Part shown: positions 50,930 to 59,672 of the stretch, piece by piece | How the letters are laid out: every line of letters begins with the position of its first letter | Position numbering within the stretch: the stretch's first letter is position 1 | Source: Haemophilus parainfluenzae | Lineage (GTDB): Bacteria; Pseudomonadota; Gammaproteobacteria; Enterobacterales; Pasteurellaceae | Reading direction: 5' to 3' | NCBI RefSeq assembly: GCF_036288925.1 | Contig: NZ_CP127167.1 | Span: forward strand, 1,798,001 to 1,862,000 | Length of the DNA: 64,000 nt | Position numbers and translations under genes: made by a program | Notes under the pieces: model-generated | What the model was told of the DNA's origin: nothing | Databases searched by the model: none | Seen by the model: the letters and a program-made list of their open reading frames with translations, nothing else

Positions 50930-51322
50930 TTACAACCGATTGCATTTTCTCATTTGTTGAGCGACAAAAAGCATTAAACGATAATAGCTAAAAGGCAAAG
51001 CAGGCAATGAAAGTGCGGTTGAATATGGCATTGTTTTTTCAAACTGAATTTGGTTTTGCTCGTCGAGCAATTGATAACGCAAAGAAGCATCTGGAGGAGA
51101 AGAAAACGCGGTTAAATCATCATGAATGGGCTCGTTTTCAAAGGCACACATTACATCTTGGAACGGCTGATTTTGTCCAATGTTCGGCGGAAATTGCAAC
51201 TGCTCGATAAAATAATCAATACTGGTTGGCGATGCATCAATCAAATGCCCATCAATATCATAATGGGAAAACGAAATGCCAAGATGTTTAGCAGATTGTT
51301 TGAATGATAAGGACATTTGCAT
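50930..51322 (-). pseudogene. malQ: malQ remnant (N-terminal domain of 4-alpha-glucanotransferase)
   Basis: 130 codons. SAKHLGISFSHYDIDGHLID and SIDYFIEQL resemble the N-terminal region of Pasteurellaceae MalQ (amylomaltase), and LPALPFSYYRLMLF matches the LPLGYHRL-type end of that domain. The ~570-residue GH77 catalytic part is missing and glgB follows 35 bp later. In H. influenzae a full malQ is, as I recall, the first gene of this operon. The remnant therefore looks like an internal deletion. It carries a USS at ~51011. Whether the fragment is still translated is unknown. Confidence 0.7.
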
Positions 51323-51347
51323 ACAACGAATAATACTTCTACATAAT

Positions 51348-51371
51348 ACTTACTAAGTATTATAAGTAAGT
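51348..51371. repeat. Inverted repeat upstream of the glycogen operon
   Basis: ACTTACT and AGTAAGT are perfect 7-bp arms around a 10-bp AT-rich centre, ~26 bp before the malQ remnant start. It could be a regulator operator or leader hairpin. Confidence 0.5.
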
Positions 51372-51413
51372 GCAATTGAAATACAATTACCAATATTGCA
51401 AATTGTGACCTAC

Positions 51414-51429
51414 ATCAAAAAACAAATTT
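51414..51429. promoter_or_regulatory. CRP-like site upstream of the glycogen operon
   Basis: TGTGA-CCTACA-TCAAA matches TGTGA-N6-TCACA at nine of ten conserved positions. It lies about 90-110 bp upstream of the first codon of the glg transcript. cAMP-CRP control of glycogen genes is known in gammaproteobacteria. Confidence 0.6.
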
Positions 51430-51451
51430 CAAAAAGTATATTAGTGAAAAT

Positions 51452-51892
51452 TTATTCAGTTTCAGTCACAAATTCAAACCAATCAATCACATCTTCTTCG
51501 TGTACGCCATCTTGAATTAAAATGCCTGCTTTTTTCACTGAGTCTGGATCGCCACTGATTAAGGGATGCCATTCGGGCAAAGGTTTCCCCTCATACAATA
51601 AACGATACGCACAGGTATTCGGCAGCCAACCAAAATCAGGCAAATTCTTTTTGGTTAATTTCGTACAATCACTCTCGATTTTAAAACGTTCAGGATAATT
51701 ACGACACTTTCCTGTTTCCACATCTAAGAGATTGCAAGCAATGCGTGTGTAATAGAGTTTTTCACGCTTGCCTCGCCCTTGAATATATTTTCGATAACAG
51801 CATTTTCCGCAGCCATCACATAAAGCTTCCCATTCGGATTCCGTCATTTCAAGGAGAGATTTTTTTTGCCAAAAATGAGATTCAAATTGCAT
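51452..51892 (-). CDS. YcgN family (UPF0260) cysteine-cluster protein
   Basis: 146 residues from the ATG at 51892. The CxxCxxCC motif is LCDGCGKCCYRKY near residue 27. Later Cys residues in ACNLLDVETGKCRNYPERF and NTCAYRLL complete a likely metal or Fe-S site. Function unknown. It is followed on the left by the promoter region of the glg operon. Confidence 0.88.
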   Translation of the reverse strand: MQFESHFWQKKSLLEMTESEWEALCDGCGKCCYRKYIQGRGKREKLYYTRIACNLLDVETGKCRNYPERFKIESDCTKLTKKNLPDFGWLPNTCAYRLLYEGKPLPEWHPLISGDPDSVKKAGILIQDGVHEEDVIDWFEFVTETE

Positions 51893-51906
51893 AGTCAAGC
51901 CAATAA

Positions 51907-51949
51907 AAAAGTGCGGTCAAAATTTACGTGATTTTTGACCGCACTTTGT
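51907..51949. terminator. Inverted-USS terminator between glnS and ycgN-type gene
   Basis: AAAAGTGCGGTCAAAA and TTTTGACCGCACTTT form a long perfect stem with a nine-base loop. It lies downstream of glnS and upstream of the YcgN gene on the minus strand. This is the extended USS with its AT tract used as a terminator. Confidence 0.85.
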
Positions 51950-51958
51950 TGTTTAGAA

Positions 51959-53632
51959 TTAGAAGCCTTCTTTTAAGCTTACGGTTAAGTTAAACACTAA
52001 GTGCTCTGGACGGCTATCTTTGTTATCCGCACAGAAATAACCTTCACGTTCAAATTGGTAACCTTTTTCTGGTTCCGCATTTGCGAGGCTTTGTTCTACA
52101 AAACCGTGTTTTACCACGAGAGAATGTGGATTTAACACGCTTTCAATATCATCTTCAGCACCTGGATTTGGCACAGTAAATAAGCGATCATACAAACGGA
52201 ACTCAGCAGGGTGATTATGCACTGCAGATACCCAGTGAATTACCCCTTTCACTTTACGACCATCCGCTGGATTTTTACCTAACGTTTCTGGATCGTAAGT
52301 ACAGAAGATCGTGGTGATTTCACCATTTGCATCTTTTTCGACACGTTCAGCTTTAATCACGTAAGCGTTACGTAAACGCACTTCTTTACCTAATACTAAA
52401 CGTTTATATTGCTTGTTCGCTTCTTCACGGAAGTCTGCACGATCAATATAAAGCTCTTTTGTAAATGGTAATTGACGCTCACCTAATTCAGGACGATTCG
52501 GGTGATTTGGCGCCGTTAAGGTTTCTTCGCCTTCAAAGTTTTCAATCACAACACGAACAGGATCAATCACCGCCATTGCACGAGGTGCGTTTTCGTTTAA
52601 GTCTTCACGAATGCAGGCCTCAAGTGCTGAATACTCTACAACGTTATCTTGTTTAGTCACACCAATACGACGACAGAATTCACGTAACGAAGCCGGGGTA
52701 TAACCACGACGGCGTAAACCTGAAATTGTTGGCATACGTGGATCGTTCCAACCATCCACAATGCCGTCGTTTACTAATTTCAATAACTTACGTTTAGAGG
52801 TTAACGTACCTTCTAAATTTAAACGAGAGAATTCATATTGATGCGGTAATGGACGTTCAATACTGATATTTTCCAACACCCAGTCATATAAACGACGGTT
52901 GTCTTGGAATTCTAATGTACATAGAGAGTGTGTAATACGTTCAATCGCATCAGAGATACAGTGAGTGAAATCGTACATTGGGTAAATGCACCATTTTTCA
53001 CCGGTTTGGTGATGGCTCGCAAATTTAATACGATAAAGCACGGGATCACGCATGACCATAAATGGCGATGCCATATCAATTTTCGCTCGAAGACTTAATG
53101 TCCCTTCGGCAAACTCACCGTTTTTCATTCTTTCAAATAACGCAAGGTTTTCTTCGACACTACGATCACGATATGGGCTGTTTTTACCCGGCTCAGTTAA
53201 TGTACCACGATATTCACGCATTTCATCCGGAGAAAGCTCATCCACATACGCTAAACCTTTTTCGATCAACTCAATGGCATAGCCATAAAGTGCATCGAAG
53301 TAATCAGATGCATAACGAGGTTCGCCTTCCCATTTAAAGCCTAACCATTCCACATCCGCTTTGATAGAATCCACATATTCCACATCTTCTTTCACCGGAT
53401 TAGTATCATCAAAACGTAGGTTACATAAACCGTTATATTCTTTTGCTAAGCCGAAGTTTAAGCAAATCGATTTTGCATGGCCAATATGCAAATAGCCGTT
53501 TGGCTCAGGCGGGAAACGAGTATGAACGCTTTTATGTTTACCTGAAGTTAAATCTTCATCAATAATTTGAGTAATGAAATTGTGTGTGCGGGTATTTTCC
53601 GCATTTTCTAGAGTGTGTTCTGTATTGCTCAT
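51959..53632 (-). CDS. glnS: Glutaminyl-tRNA synthetase
   Basis: Class I synthetase, 557 residues from the ATG at 53632 (MSNTEHTL); upstream in-frame Met codons have no support. HIGH-type motif [15 protein letters not shown], and KMSKS-type LTSKRKLLK near 270. [17 protein letters not shown] is typical. 221 bp upstream separates it from the divergent macA. Confidence 0.95.
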   Translation of the reverse strand: MSNTEHTLENAENTRTHNFITQIIDEDLTSGKHKSVHTRFPPEPNGYLHIGHAKSICLNFGLAKEYNGLCNLRFDDTNPVKEDVEYVDSIKADVEWLGFKWEGEPRYASDYFDALYGYAIELIEKGLAYVDELSPDEMREYRGTLTEPGKNSPYRDRSVEENLALFERMKNGEFAEGTLSLRAKIDMASPFMVMRDPVLYRIKFASHHQTGEKWCIYPMYDFTHCISDAIERITHSLCTLEFQDNRRLYDWVLENISIERPLPHQYEFSRLNLEGTLTSKRKLLKLVNDGIVDGWNDPRMPTISGLRRRGYTPASLREFCRRIGVTKQDNVVEYSALEACIREDLNENAPRAMAVIDPVRVVIENFEGEETLTAPNHPNRPELGERQLPFTKELYIDRADFREEANKQYKRLVLGKEVRLRNAYVIKAERVEKDANGEITTIFCTYDPETLGKNPADGRKVKGVIHWVSAVHNHPAEFRLYDRLFTVPNPGAEDDIESVLNPHSLVVKHGFVEQSLANAEPEKGYQFEREGYFCADNKDSRPEHLVFNLTVSLKEGF

Positions 53633-53813
53633 AAATTTCTCAATAAATTGAAAATAATTACTCCATTCTATACGAAAAGTCAGGCGTTGTGAATTTGATC
53701 CCAAAACTAACCGCACTTTCATTGAATTAACACGGAATTTTTTAGAATTTTTAGGTCTAATTTGAAGATTTATCGTGCAAACTAAAAAGTTTACCTTTAG
53801 AATACACACCCAC

Positions 53814-53827
53814 TGAACAAACGTTCA
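53814..53827. promoter_or_regulatory. Palindromic operator-like site upstream of macA
   Basis: TGAAC-AAAC-GTTCA is a 14-bp palindrome 27 bp before the macA ATG and 11 bp after a TAGAAT -10-like box (53798-53803). This is the kind of site used by TetR-type efflux repressors. No repressor gene is in the window. Confidence 0.5.
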
Positions 53828-53853
53828 TTTTTTATTTAGGATGACACGTCTTT

Positions 53854-55035
53854 ATGAAAAAACGCTTTTTTATTTTACTCGGATTACTCATTGCTGCTAG
53901 TGCAGCTTATTATTTTTTCTCTAGCAATAGCAAACAAGAAACGACTTACCTGACGGAATCCATTACACGTGGCAATGTTGAAAAAACAGTTGTCGCTTCT
54001 GGTTCAGTTGAAAGCGTGAATGAAGTCGATGTCGGTGCCCAAGCTTCGGGTAAAATCACAAAACTCTATGTCAAATTAGGGCAAGAAATCAAAAAAGGCG
54101 AAATGATCGCTGATATTGATTCCACCACACAAATTAATACCTTAAACACAAAAAAGGCCGCGTTAGTTAGCTATCAAGCACAATTAAAAGCGAAAAAAAC
54201 CGCTTACGATGTTGCCCTTTCAAGCTATAACCGCTTATCAAAACTTTATACGCAAAAAGCCACGTCTTTGGACAGTGTAAATACCGCAAAAAGCACCCTT
54301 GATAATGCAAAAGCTGAAATGGAAGCCATTGAAGCCAATATCAAACAAGCTGAAATTGAAGTGAATACCGCAGAAACCAATGTGGGCTACACCAAAATCA
54401 CCGCCCCAATGGACGGTACCGTTATTTCTGTACCCGTTTCTGAAGGTCAAACCGTTAATGCCAACCAAACGACGCCAACAATTGTAACCATTGCCGATTT
54501 AAGCAAAATGAAAATTAAGCCTGAGATTTCAGAAGGTGACATTACCAAAGTGAAAGCCGGTCAAGAAGTGAGCTTTACTATTTTATCGGATAGCCAAACC
54601 CTGTATCACTCCGTCATTGATTCTATTGATCCAGCCAATACCACGACAAGTGATAGTTCTTCAACCTCAACTTCTAGTAGCTCAAGTAGTAGCTCAACGA
54701 CCAGTGCAATCTACTACTACGCGAATGTGTTGATTGATAACCCAGATCGTACTTTACGCATCGGAATGACGACAGAAAATAACATCAAAATTGCCAACGC
54801 GAAAGATGTGTTATTGGTTTCCAATATGGCTATTCAAAAACGTGATGGCAAAAGCTTTGTCAATGTATTGAATGACAAAAATCAGCCAGAACCTCGCGAA
54901 GTTGAAACCGGTGTTCAAAATGATTTCAAAACTGAAATCAAATCGGGTTTAAACGAAGGTGAAAAAGTCATCGTGTCGCAAGTCGCGAATGGTGAACAAG
55001 TTGGCTCGATGCCTCGTGGTCCAAGAATGTTCTAA
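53854..55035 (+). CDS. macA: MacA-type periplasmic adaptor of an efflux pump
   Basis: 393 residues with an N-terminal membrane anchor (FFILLGLLIAASAAYYFF). Then a lipoyl/biotin-like half (VGAQASGKITKLYVKLGQ), a long alpha-hairpin (~95-170) and the second lipoyl half (ITAPMDGTVISVPVSEGQTV). The beta-barrel contains an inserted Ser/Thr-rich loop (about 265-290) just before YYYANV, unusual in length. It links MacB in the inner membrane to an outer-membrane factor. The next gene is macB, 18 bp away, with a USS in the gap. Confidence 0.9.
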   Translation: MKKRFFILLGLLIAASAAYYFFSSNSKQETTYLTESITRGNVEKTVVASGSVESVNEVDVGAQASGKITKLYVKLGQEIKKGEMIADIDSTTQINTLNTKKAALVSYQAQLKAKKTAYDVALSSYNRLSKLYTQKATSLDSVNTAKSTLDNAKAEMEAIEANIKQAEIEVNTAETNVGYTKITAPMDGTVISVPVSEGQTVNANQTTPTIVTIADLSKMKIKPEISEGDITKVKAGQEVSFTILSDSQTLYHSVIDSIDPANTTTSDSSSTSTSSSSSSSSTTSAIYYYANVLIDNPDRTLRIGMTTENNIKIANAKDVLLVSNMAIQKRDGKSFVNVLNDKNQPEPREVETGVQNDFKTEIKSGLNEGEKVIVSQVANGEQVGSMPRGPRMF

Positions 55036-55053
55036 AAGTGCGGTAGAAAATTA

Positions 55054-56985
55054 ATGAATATTATTGAAATTAAGGATCTCAACCGTTATTTCGGAGAAGG
55101 CGAAAATCGTGTTCATATTTTAAAGAATGTCGCTTTAAATATAGAAAAAGGCGATTTCGTTGCGATTATTGGGCAATCGGGTTCGGGTAAATCGACCTTG
55201 ATGAATATCATCGGATGCTTGGATTCGGCAACCAGTGGCTCTTACAAAATCAATGGCAAAGAAACCATTGAATTAAGCAAAGATCAACTTTCAGATTTAC
55301 GTAGCCAAAAATTCGGCTTTATTTTCCAACGCTATAACTTATTGTCGAGCTTGACCGCAGCAGAAAACGTTGCCTTGCCTGCAATTTATGCGGGGATGTC
55401 GCAAGAAAAACGTCTTTCTCGTGCGAAACAACTTTTAGAAAAATTAGGTTTAGGCGATAAATGGCAAAATAAACCAAGCCAGCTTTCTGGTGGTCAGCAA
55501 CAACGTGTGAGTATTGCGCGTGCGTTGATGAATGGCGGTGAAATTATTTTAGCCGATGAACCCACTGGTGCATTGGACTCACAAAGCGGTCAAAATGTGA
55601 TGGAAATTCTGCGTCAATTACACGCAGAAGGCCACACTATTATTATGGTAACCCATGATCGCGAAATTGCTGCCAGTGCCAATCGCGTAATTGAAATTAA
55701 AGATGGCGAAATCATTGGTGATACGCAAAAAGAAGCGGTAAAAAGTGCGGTCGAAAATCCAACCAAATCTAAACCGCACTTTGGGTTCAGCAAAGATCAA
55801 TTTGTTGAAGCTTTTCGTATGTCAGTGAGTGCGATTATTGCCCACAAAATGCGTTCTCTTTTAACCATGCTTGGGATTATTATTGGGATTACCTCCGTGG
55901 TTTCCGTTGTGGCATTGGGAAACGGTTCACAACAAAAAATCTTGGCAAACATTAAAGGCATTGGTACAAGTACCATGACCATCTTTAATGGTACTGGCTT
56001 TGGTGATCGTCGTGCTGAACAAATGCAAAATCTGACGATTAATGATGCCACTGCTTTAAACCAACAAAGCTATGTACAAAGTGTCACGCCGAATAGCTCA
56101 TCAAGTGGCACATTAATTTATGGTAACCAGACTTTCTCCTCGACCAGTTTAAAAGGTGTGGGCGAACAATATTTTGATGTAGATGGATTAAAACTAAAAT
56201 CAGGCAATTTATTTTCTGCTCAAGATGTTGCTGATAACAATCAAGTAGCCTTAATCGATGAAAGTGCAAAAAAATCCATTTTTCCAGATGAAAATCCCAT
56301 TGGCAAAATTGTAATGTTTAATAAACGTCCACTACGTATTATTGGCGTGGTATCTGATAAACAAATGGGCGGAGCAAGCAGTTCACTTAATCTCTATGCC
56401 CCTTATACCACCGTGATGAATCGTATTTCGGGTAGCAAAAAAATTGGTTCAATTACCGTAAAAGTAGATGATTCGGTGAATACGACTGTTGCTGAAAAAG
56501 GGATTACTGAATTGCTGACCATGCGTCATGGTAAAAAAGATTTCTTCATCATGAATAGCGATACCATTAAACAAACTATTGAAAGCACAACGGGCACGAT
56601 GAAATTGCTCATTTCTTCTATCGCCTTTATTTCACTGATCGTTGGTGGGATTGGGGTGATGAATATTATGTTGGTTTCCGTAACAGAACGGACCAAAGAA
56701 ATTGGTGTGCGCATGGCGATTGGCGCGAGACAATTTAATATTCTGCAACAATTTTTAATTGAAGCTGTGTTGATTTGTTTAATTGGCGGCGTGACGGGGA
56801 TTCTGCTTTCGGGTTTAATCGGTCTGCTCTTTAACGTATTTATGACTGACTTTACGATGGCATTCTCAACTGGCTCAATTGTTGCCGCAGTGGTCTTCTC
56901 AACTTTGATTGGTGTGATCTTCGGTTATATGCCGGCAAAACGCGCAGCACAATTAGATCCAATCACAGCCCTTGCGAGAGAATAA
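55054..56985 (+). CDS. macB: MacB-type ABC transporter permease/ATPase
   Basis: 643 residues. The ABC domain (1-225) has GQSGSGKSTLMNIIGCLD, LSGGQQQRVSIARAL and LADEPTGALDSQSG. Four membrane helices (near 275, 520, 575, 605) flank a large periplasmic domain. Related MacAB-TolC pumps export macrolides, toxins or siderophores; substrate here is unknown. The linker between ATPase and TM1 contains an inverted pair of USS (55743-55781) encoding KSAVENPTKSKPHFG. Confidence 0.92.
   Translation: MNIIEIKDLNRYFGEGENRVHILKNVALNIEKGDFVAIIGQSGSGKSTLMNIIGCLDSATSGSYKINGKETIELSKDQLSDLRSQKFGFIFQRYNLLSSLTAAENVALPAIYAGMSQEKRLSRAKQLLEKLGLGDKWQNKPSQLSGGQQQRVSIARALMNGGEIILADEPTGALDSQSGQNVMEILRQLHAEGHTIIMVTHDREIAASANRVIEIKDGEIIGDTQKEAVKSAVENPTKSKPHFGFSKDQFVEAFRMSVSAIIAHKMRSLLTMLGIIIGITSVVSVVALGNGSQQKILANIKGIGTSTMTIFNGTGFGDRRAEQMQNLTINDATALNQQSYVQSVTPNSSSSGTLIYGNQTFSSTSLKGVGEQYFDVDGLKLKSGNLFSAQDVADNNQVALIDESAKKSIFPDENPIGKIVMFNKRPLRIIGVVSDKQMGGASSSLNLYAPYTTVMNRISGSKKIGSITVKVDDSVNTTVAEKGITELLTMRHGKKDFFIMNSDTIKQTIESTTGTMKLLISSIAFISLIVGGIGVMNIMLVSVTERTKEIGVRMAIGARQFNILQQFLIEAVLICLIGGVTGILLSGLIGLLFNVFMTDFTMAFSTGSIVAAVVFSTLIGVIFGYMPAKRAAQLDPITALARE
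55743..55781. repeat. Inverted USS pair inside macB
   Basis: AAGTGCGGT (55743-55751) and ACCGCACTT (55773-55781) face each other across 21 bp within the ATPase-membrane linker of macB. The encoded linker is poorly constrained, which may explain why the pair is tolerated. Confidence 0.85.
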
Positions 56986-57004
56986 AGAAATTTTGTAAAA
57001 CTCA

Positions 57005-57045
57005 AAAGAGCGGTTAAAATTCTTACTAATTTTTGACCGCACTTT
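57005..57045. repeat. Imperfect inverted USS pair between macB and the OMF gene
   Basis: AAAGAGCGGTTAAAA pairs with TTTTGACCGCACTTT except for a few bases. It lies within the cotranscribed efflux genes; it may be a weak terminator or processing hairpin. Confidence 0.6.
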
Positions 57046-57069
57046 AATTGAAAAAGAAAGGAAAAATCC

Positions 57070-58437
57070 ATGTTAAAAATGAAAAAATTAACCTTAGCAA
57101 TCGCAATGGCAACGGCTCTAGCAGGTTGTGCTAATATCGGCGATTCTTATAAAGCGAGCCAGCAGGATTACCAAAATTATTCGGAAATCACCAAACAATT
57201 TAATGTAAAAGAAAACTGGTGGGCGCTTTACAATGATTCACAATTAAATCGTGTGGTAGAACAAGCATTAGTAAATAACAAAGATTTAGCCAAAGCGTCT
57301 GTTGCCGTAAATCGTGCTCTATATAATGCAAACCTTGCAGGCGCGAATTTAATTCCGGCATTTAGCGGTTCAACCCAATCTTCCGCAAGTAAAAACGTGA
57401 AAACGGGTGGTAACTCAACCATCAGTCATAAAGGTGCATTAAATGTGAGTTATACATTAGATTTATGGCAACGTTTAGCAGATACTGCAGATGCCGCAGA
57501 ATGGTCACATAAAGCAACGGCTGAAGATTTAGAAGCTACAAAACTTTCACTCATCAACTCTGTTGTAACAACCTATTATCAAATAGCCTACTTGAATGAT
57601 GCGATTAGCACCACGCAAGAAAGCATTAAATACTACAACGATATTAGCAGCATTATGCAACGTCGTTTATCACAAGGTGTTGCGGACAGCGCAAGTGTAG
57701 ATCAAGCACAACAAGCGGTATTGAACGCACGTAACAACTTGATCAACTATCAAACACAACGTAAAACAGCAGAACAAACTTTACGTAACTTACTTAACTT
57801 AAAACCAGAAGAAGCATTAAATATCAACTTCCCACACATTCTTAATGTAAAAAATGTAGGCGTAAATTTAAATGTGCCAATTTCTGTGATTGCGAATCGT
57901 CCTGATGTAAAAGGCTATCAATATCGCTTAAGCAGTGCATTCAAAAATGCCAAAGCAACTGAAAAAGGCTGGTTCCCTGAAGTCACTTTAGGCGGAAGTT
58001 TAACATCAAGTGGTAATAAAGTGGGCAATGCCCTGCATAATCCTATCGGAGCTGGCGTATTAGGAATTAACCTTCCTTTCCTCAACTGGAATACCGTAAA
58101 ATGGAACGTGAAGATCTCTGAAGCTGATTATGAAACTGCTCGTTTGAACTATGAGCAAAGCATCACTAAAGCCTTGAATGATGTAGATACCAACTACTTC
58201 GCCTATACCCAAGCACAAAGCGCCTTTTCGAACTTGCAAAAAACTCACAGTTATAACCAACGTATCACTAAATACTATCGAGATCGTTACAATGCAGGTG
58301 TATCTGAATTACGTGAATGGCTTGCTGCGGCAAATACAGAGAAAAGCTCTCAACTTTCTATCTTGAATGCGAAATACAACATCATTCAAGCAGAAAATGC
58401 CGTATATAGCTCAATGGCAGGTTATTACTCTCGTTAA
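57070..58437 (+). CDS. Outer-membrane factor lipoprotein (TolC/NodT family)
   Basis: 455 residues. The signal MKKLTLAIAMATALAGCAN has a lipobox (LAGC), so this is a lipid-anchored OMF rather than TolC itself. Two long repeats of coiled-coil helices carry the family segments NRALYNANLAGANLIPAF and VIANRPDVKGYQYRL. Third gene of the efflux set, so it should form the exit duct for MacAB. A terminator follows. Confidence 0.9.
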   Translation: MLKMKKLTLAIAMATALAGCANIGDSYKASQQDYQNYSEITKQFNVKENWWALYNDSQLNRVVEQALVNNKDLAKASVAVNRALYNANLAGANLIPAFSGSTQSSASKNVKTGGNSTISHKGALNVSYTLDLWQRLADTADAAEWSHKATAEDLEATKLSLINSVVTTYYQIAYLNDAISTTQESIKYYNDISSIMQRRLSQGVADSASVDQAQQAVLNARNNLINYQTQRKTAEQTLRNLLNLKPEEALNINFPHILNVKNVGVNLNVPISVIANRPDVKGYQYRLSSAFKNAKATEKGWFPEVTLGGSLTSSGNKVGNALHNPIGAGVLGINLPFLNWNTVKWNVKISEADYETARLNYEQSITKALNDVDTNYFAYTQAQSAFSNLQKTHSYNQRITKYYRDRYNAGVSELREWLAAANTEKSSQLSILNAKYNIIQAENAVYSSMAGYYSR

Positions 58438-58445
58438 AATTCTGG

Positions 58446-58477
58446 TTAAGGAAGTTTCAACTTCCTTAATCTTTTTT
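58446..58477 (+). terminator. Terminator after the efflux operon
   Basis: TTAAGGAAG and CTTCCTTAA with a TTTCAA loop, followed by TCTTTTTT. Confidence 0.88.
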
Positions 58478-58490
58478 ATGGACATGAAAA

Positions 58491-59120
58491 ATGAAAAAAC
58501 AGCTGACTTTTTATTTTATTCGTCACGGTAAAACTGTTTGGAATACGGAAGGTTTAATGCAAGGGCATGGCGATTCCCCTTTAACTGAAGAAGGCGTTAA
58601 TGGTGCGAAAAAAACAGGTATGGCACTTAATCATATTCCTTTCATTGCTGCTTATTCCAGCATATTGAAACGTACTATCGCGACCGCTTCTCATATTATT
58701 GGTGAACGAGATATTCCCCTTTTCCATCACCAAGGTTTAAACGAACAGTATTTTGGTTCTTGGGAAGGCAAAGTTGTCGATACGTTAAGAGAACATCCAG
58801 AATTCCAGCAACTTATCAAAGATCCCGCCAATTACAACGCTGTTTCAAATCGCGGTGAAACCTATGAGCAGCTTGCTGAACGAGCCATGAAAGCATTAGA
58901 CGATATCATCAAAGTTCACAATTACGGAAATATCTTAATTGTTTCTCACGGACATACATTACGTTTATTGCTTGCTCTATTAAATGGTGCAACCTGGCAA
59001 AATCACCGAGATGAAGATAAATCAGTATCACTCATTAATGCCTCTATTAGTGTTGTTCATTATGACGATAAAAAAGGATTTGATGTTGAAAAGATCAATG
59101 AATCTCGCCATTTAGTGTAA
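58491..59120 (+). CDS. Histidine phosphatase family protein (phosphoglycerate-mutase-like)
   Basis: 209 residues. The catalytic RHGKTVWNTEG is at the N-terminus; a second Arg is in SSILKRTIATAS; Glu in LNEQYFGSWEG; and the second His in IVSHGHTLRLLL. Families of this type include cofactor-dependent mutases and various phosphatases; the QYFGSWEG form is phosphatase-like. Substrate unknown. Preceded by the efflux terminator; its own promoter must be very short or internal. Confidence 0.88.
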   Translation: MKKQLTFYFIRHGKTVWNTEGLMQGHGDSPLTEEGVNGAKKTGMALNHIPFIAAYSSILKRTIATASHIIGERDIPLFHHQGLNEQYFGSWEGKVVDTLREHPEFQQLIKDPANYNAVSNRGETYEQLAERAMKALDDIIKVHNYGNILIVSHGHTLRLLLALLNGATWQNHRDEDKSVSLINASISVVHYDDKKGFDVEKINESRHLV

Positions 59121-59672
59121 CTCAATAGTAATATATTACTAATCTATCTTTTGCTTATAGGCCTACCTTTATATCCTTGCTGATAATAAAGCAGACGTTT
59201 TTAAATTATTTCCTTTAATCTTATTGAGTTAAGGGAGCTGATTAGCGATCTTAGCTCAATAATCCATCAAATTTAATTAATCACCTAACTTTCACAGCTC
59301 TTCATAATATTATTTGTAAATCTTATGTAAACTTATGTAAATTTATGTAAAGCTATGTAAGGCTTATGTAAAGCCTTGTAATTTCATGTAAATTATACGG
59401 TAAAAACGTGTTACTTATTTGTTATATCAACTCATTCTTTATATACTAAATATATCTTTTTCAAAGATGGAGATTATTCTAGATTATTATAAAAACAATC
59501 TAAAATAACTCAAAAATTCCTCATATACATATGTGATTTTTTTAGAAAATCATACATGTTATGCAAAATAACATAAATAAACAGATTGATATATCAAGAT
59601 AAAACACATAAGTTCTGTGATTTTCTCTTTTATCAGATCTTTTTTTCATTCTCTATTAAAGGATTACTATCA
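59121..59672. promoter_or_regulatory. 552-bp AT-rich regulatory region upstream of the OmpA-adhesin genes
   Basis: No gene is seen. It contains a 16-bp perfect palindrome TAGTAATATATTACTA (59126-59141); inverted TTATTGAG / CTCAATAA (59221-59228, 59255-59262); eight TGTAA motifs with helical spacing (59311-59394); and ATGTTAT-GCAAA-ATAACAT (59556-59574). AAAGGATTAC precedes the OmpA start at 59673. The length, AT content and repeats suggest complex transcriptional control of the downstream surface proteins. Confidence 0.75.
59311..59394. repeat. Eight helically phased TGTAA motifs
   Basis: The GTAA element begins at 59316, 59327, 59337, 59347, 59357, 59368, 59378 and 59388: intervals 11, 10, 10, 10, 11, 10 and 10. 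Most copies read TTATGTAAA; others are TTTGTAA, CTATGTAA, CTTGTAA and TCATGTAA. The mean spacing of about 10.3 bp puts all copies on one face of the helix. Confidence 0.9.

Noticed and set aside
50930..51322. Frameshift rather than deletion in malQ
   Set aside because: Only 35 bp remain before glgB and no catalytic GH77 motifs occur in any frame nearby, so a simple frameshift cannot account for the loss.
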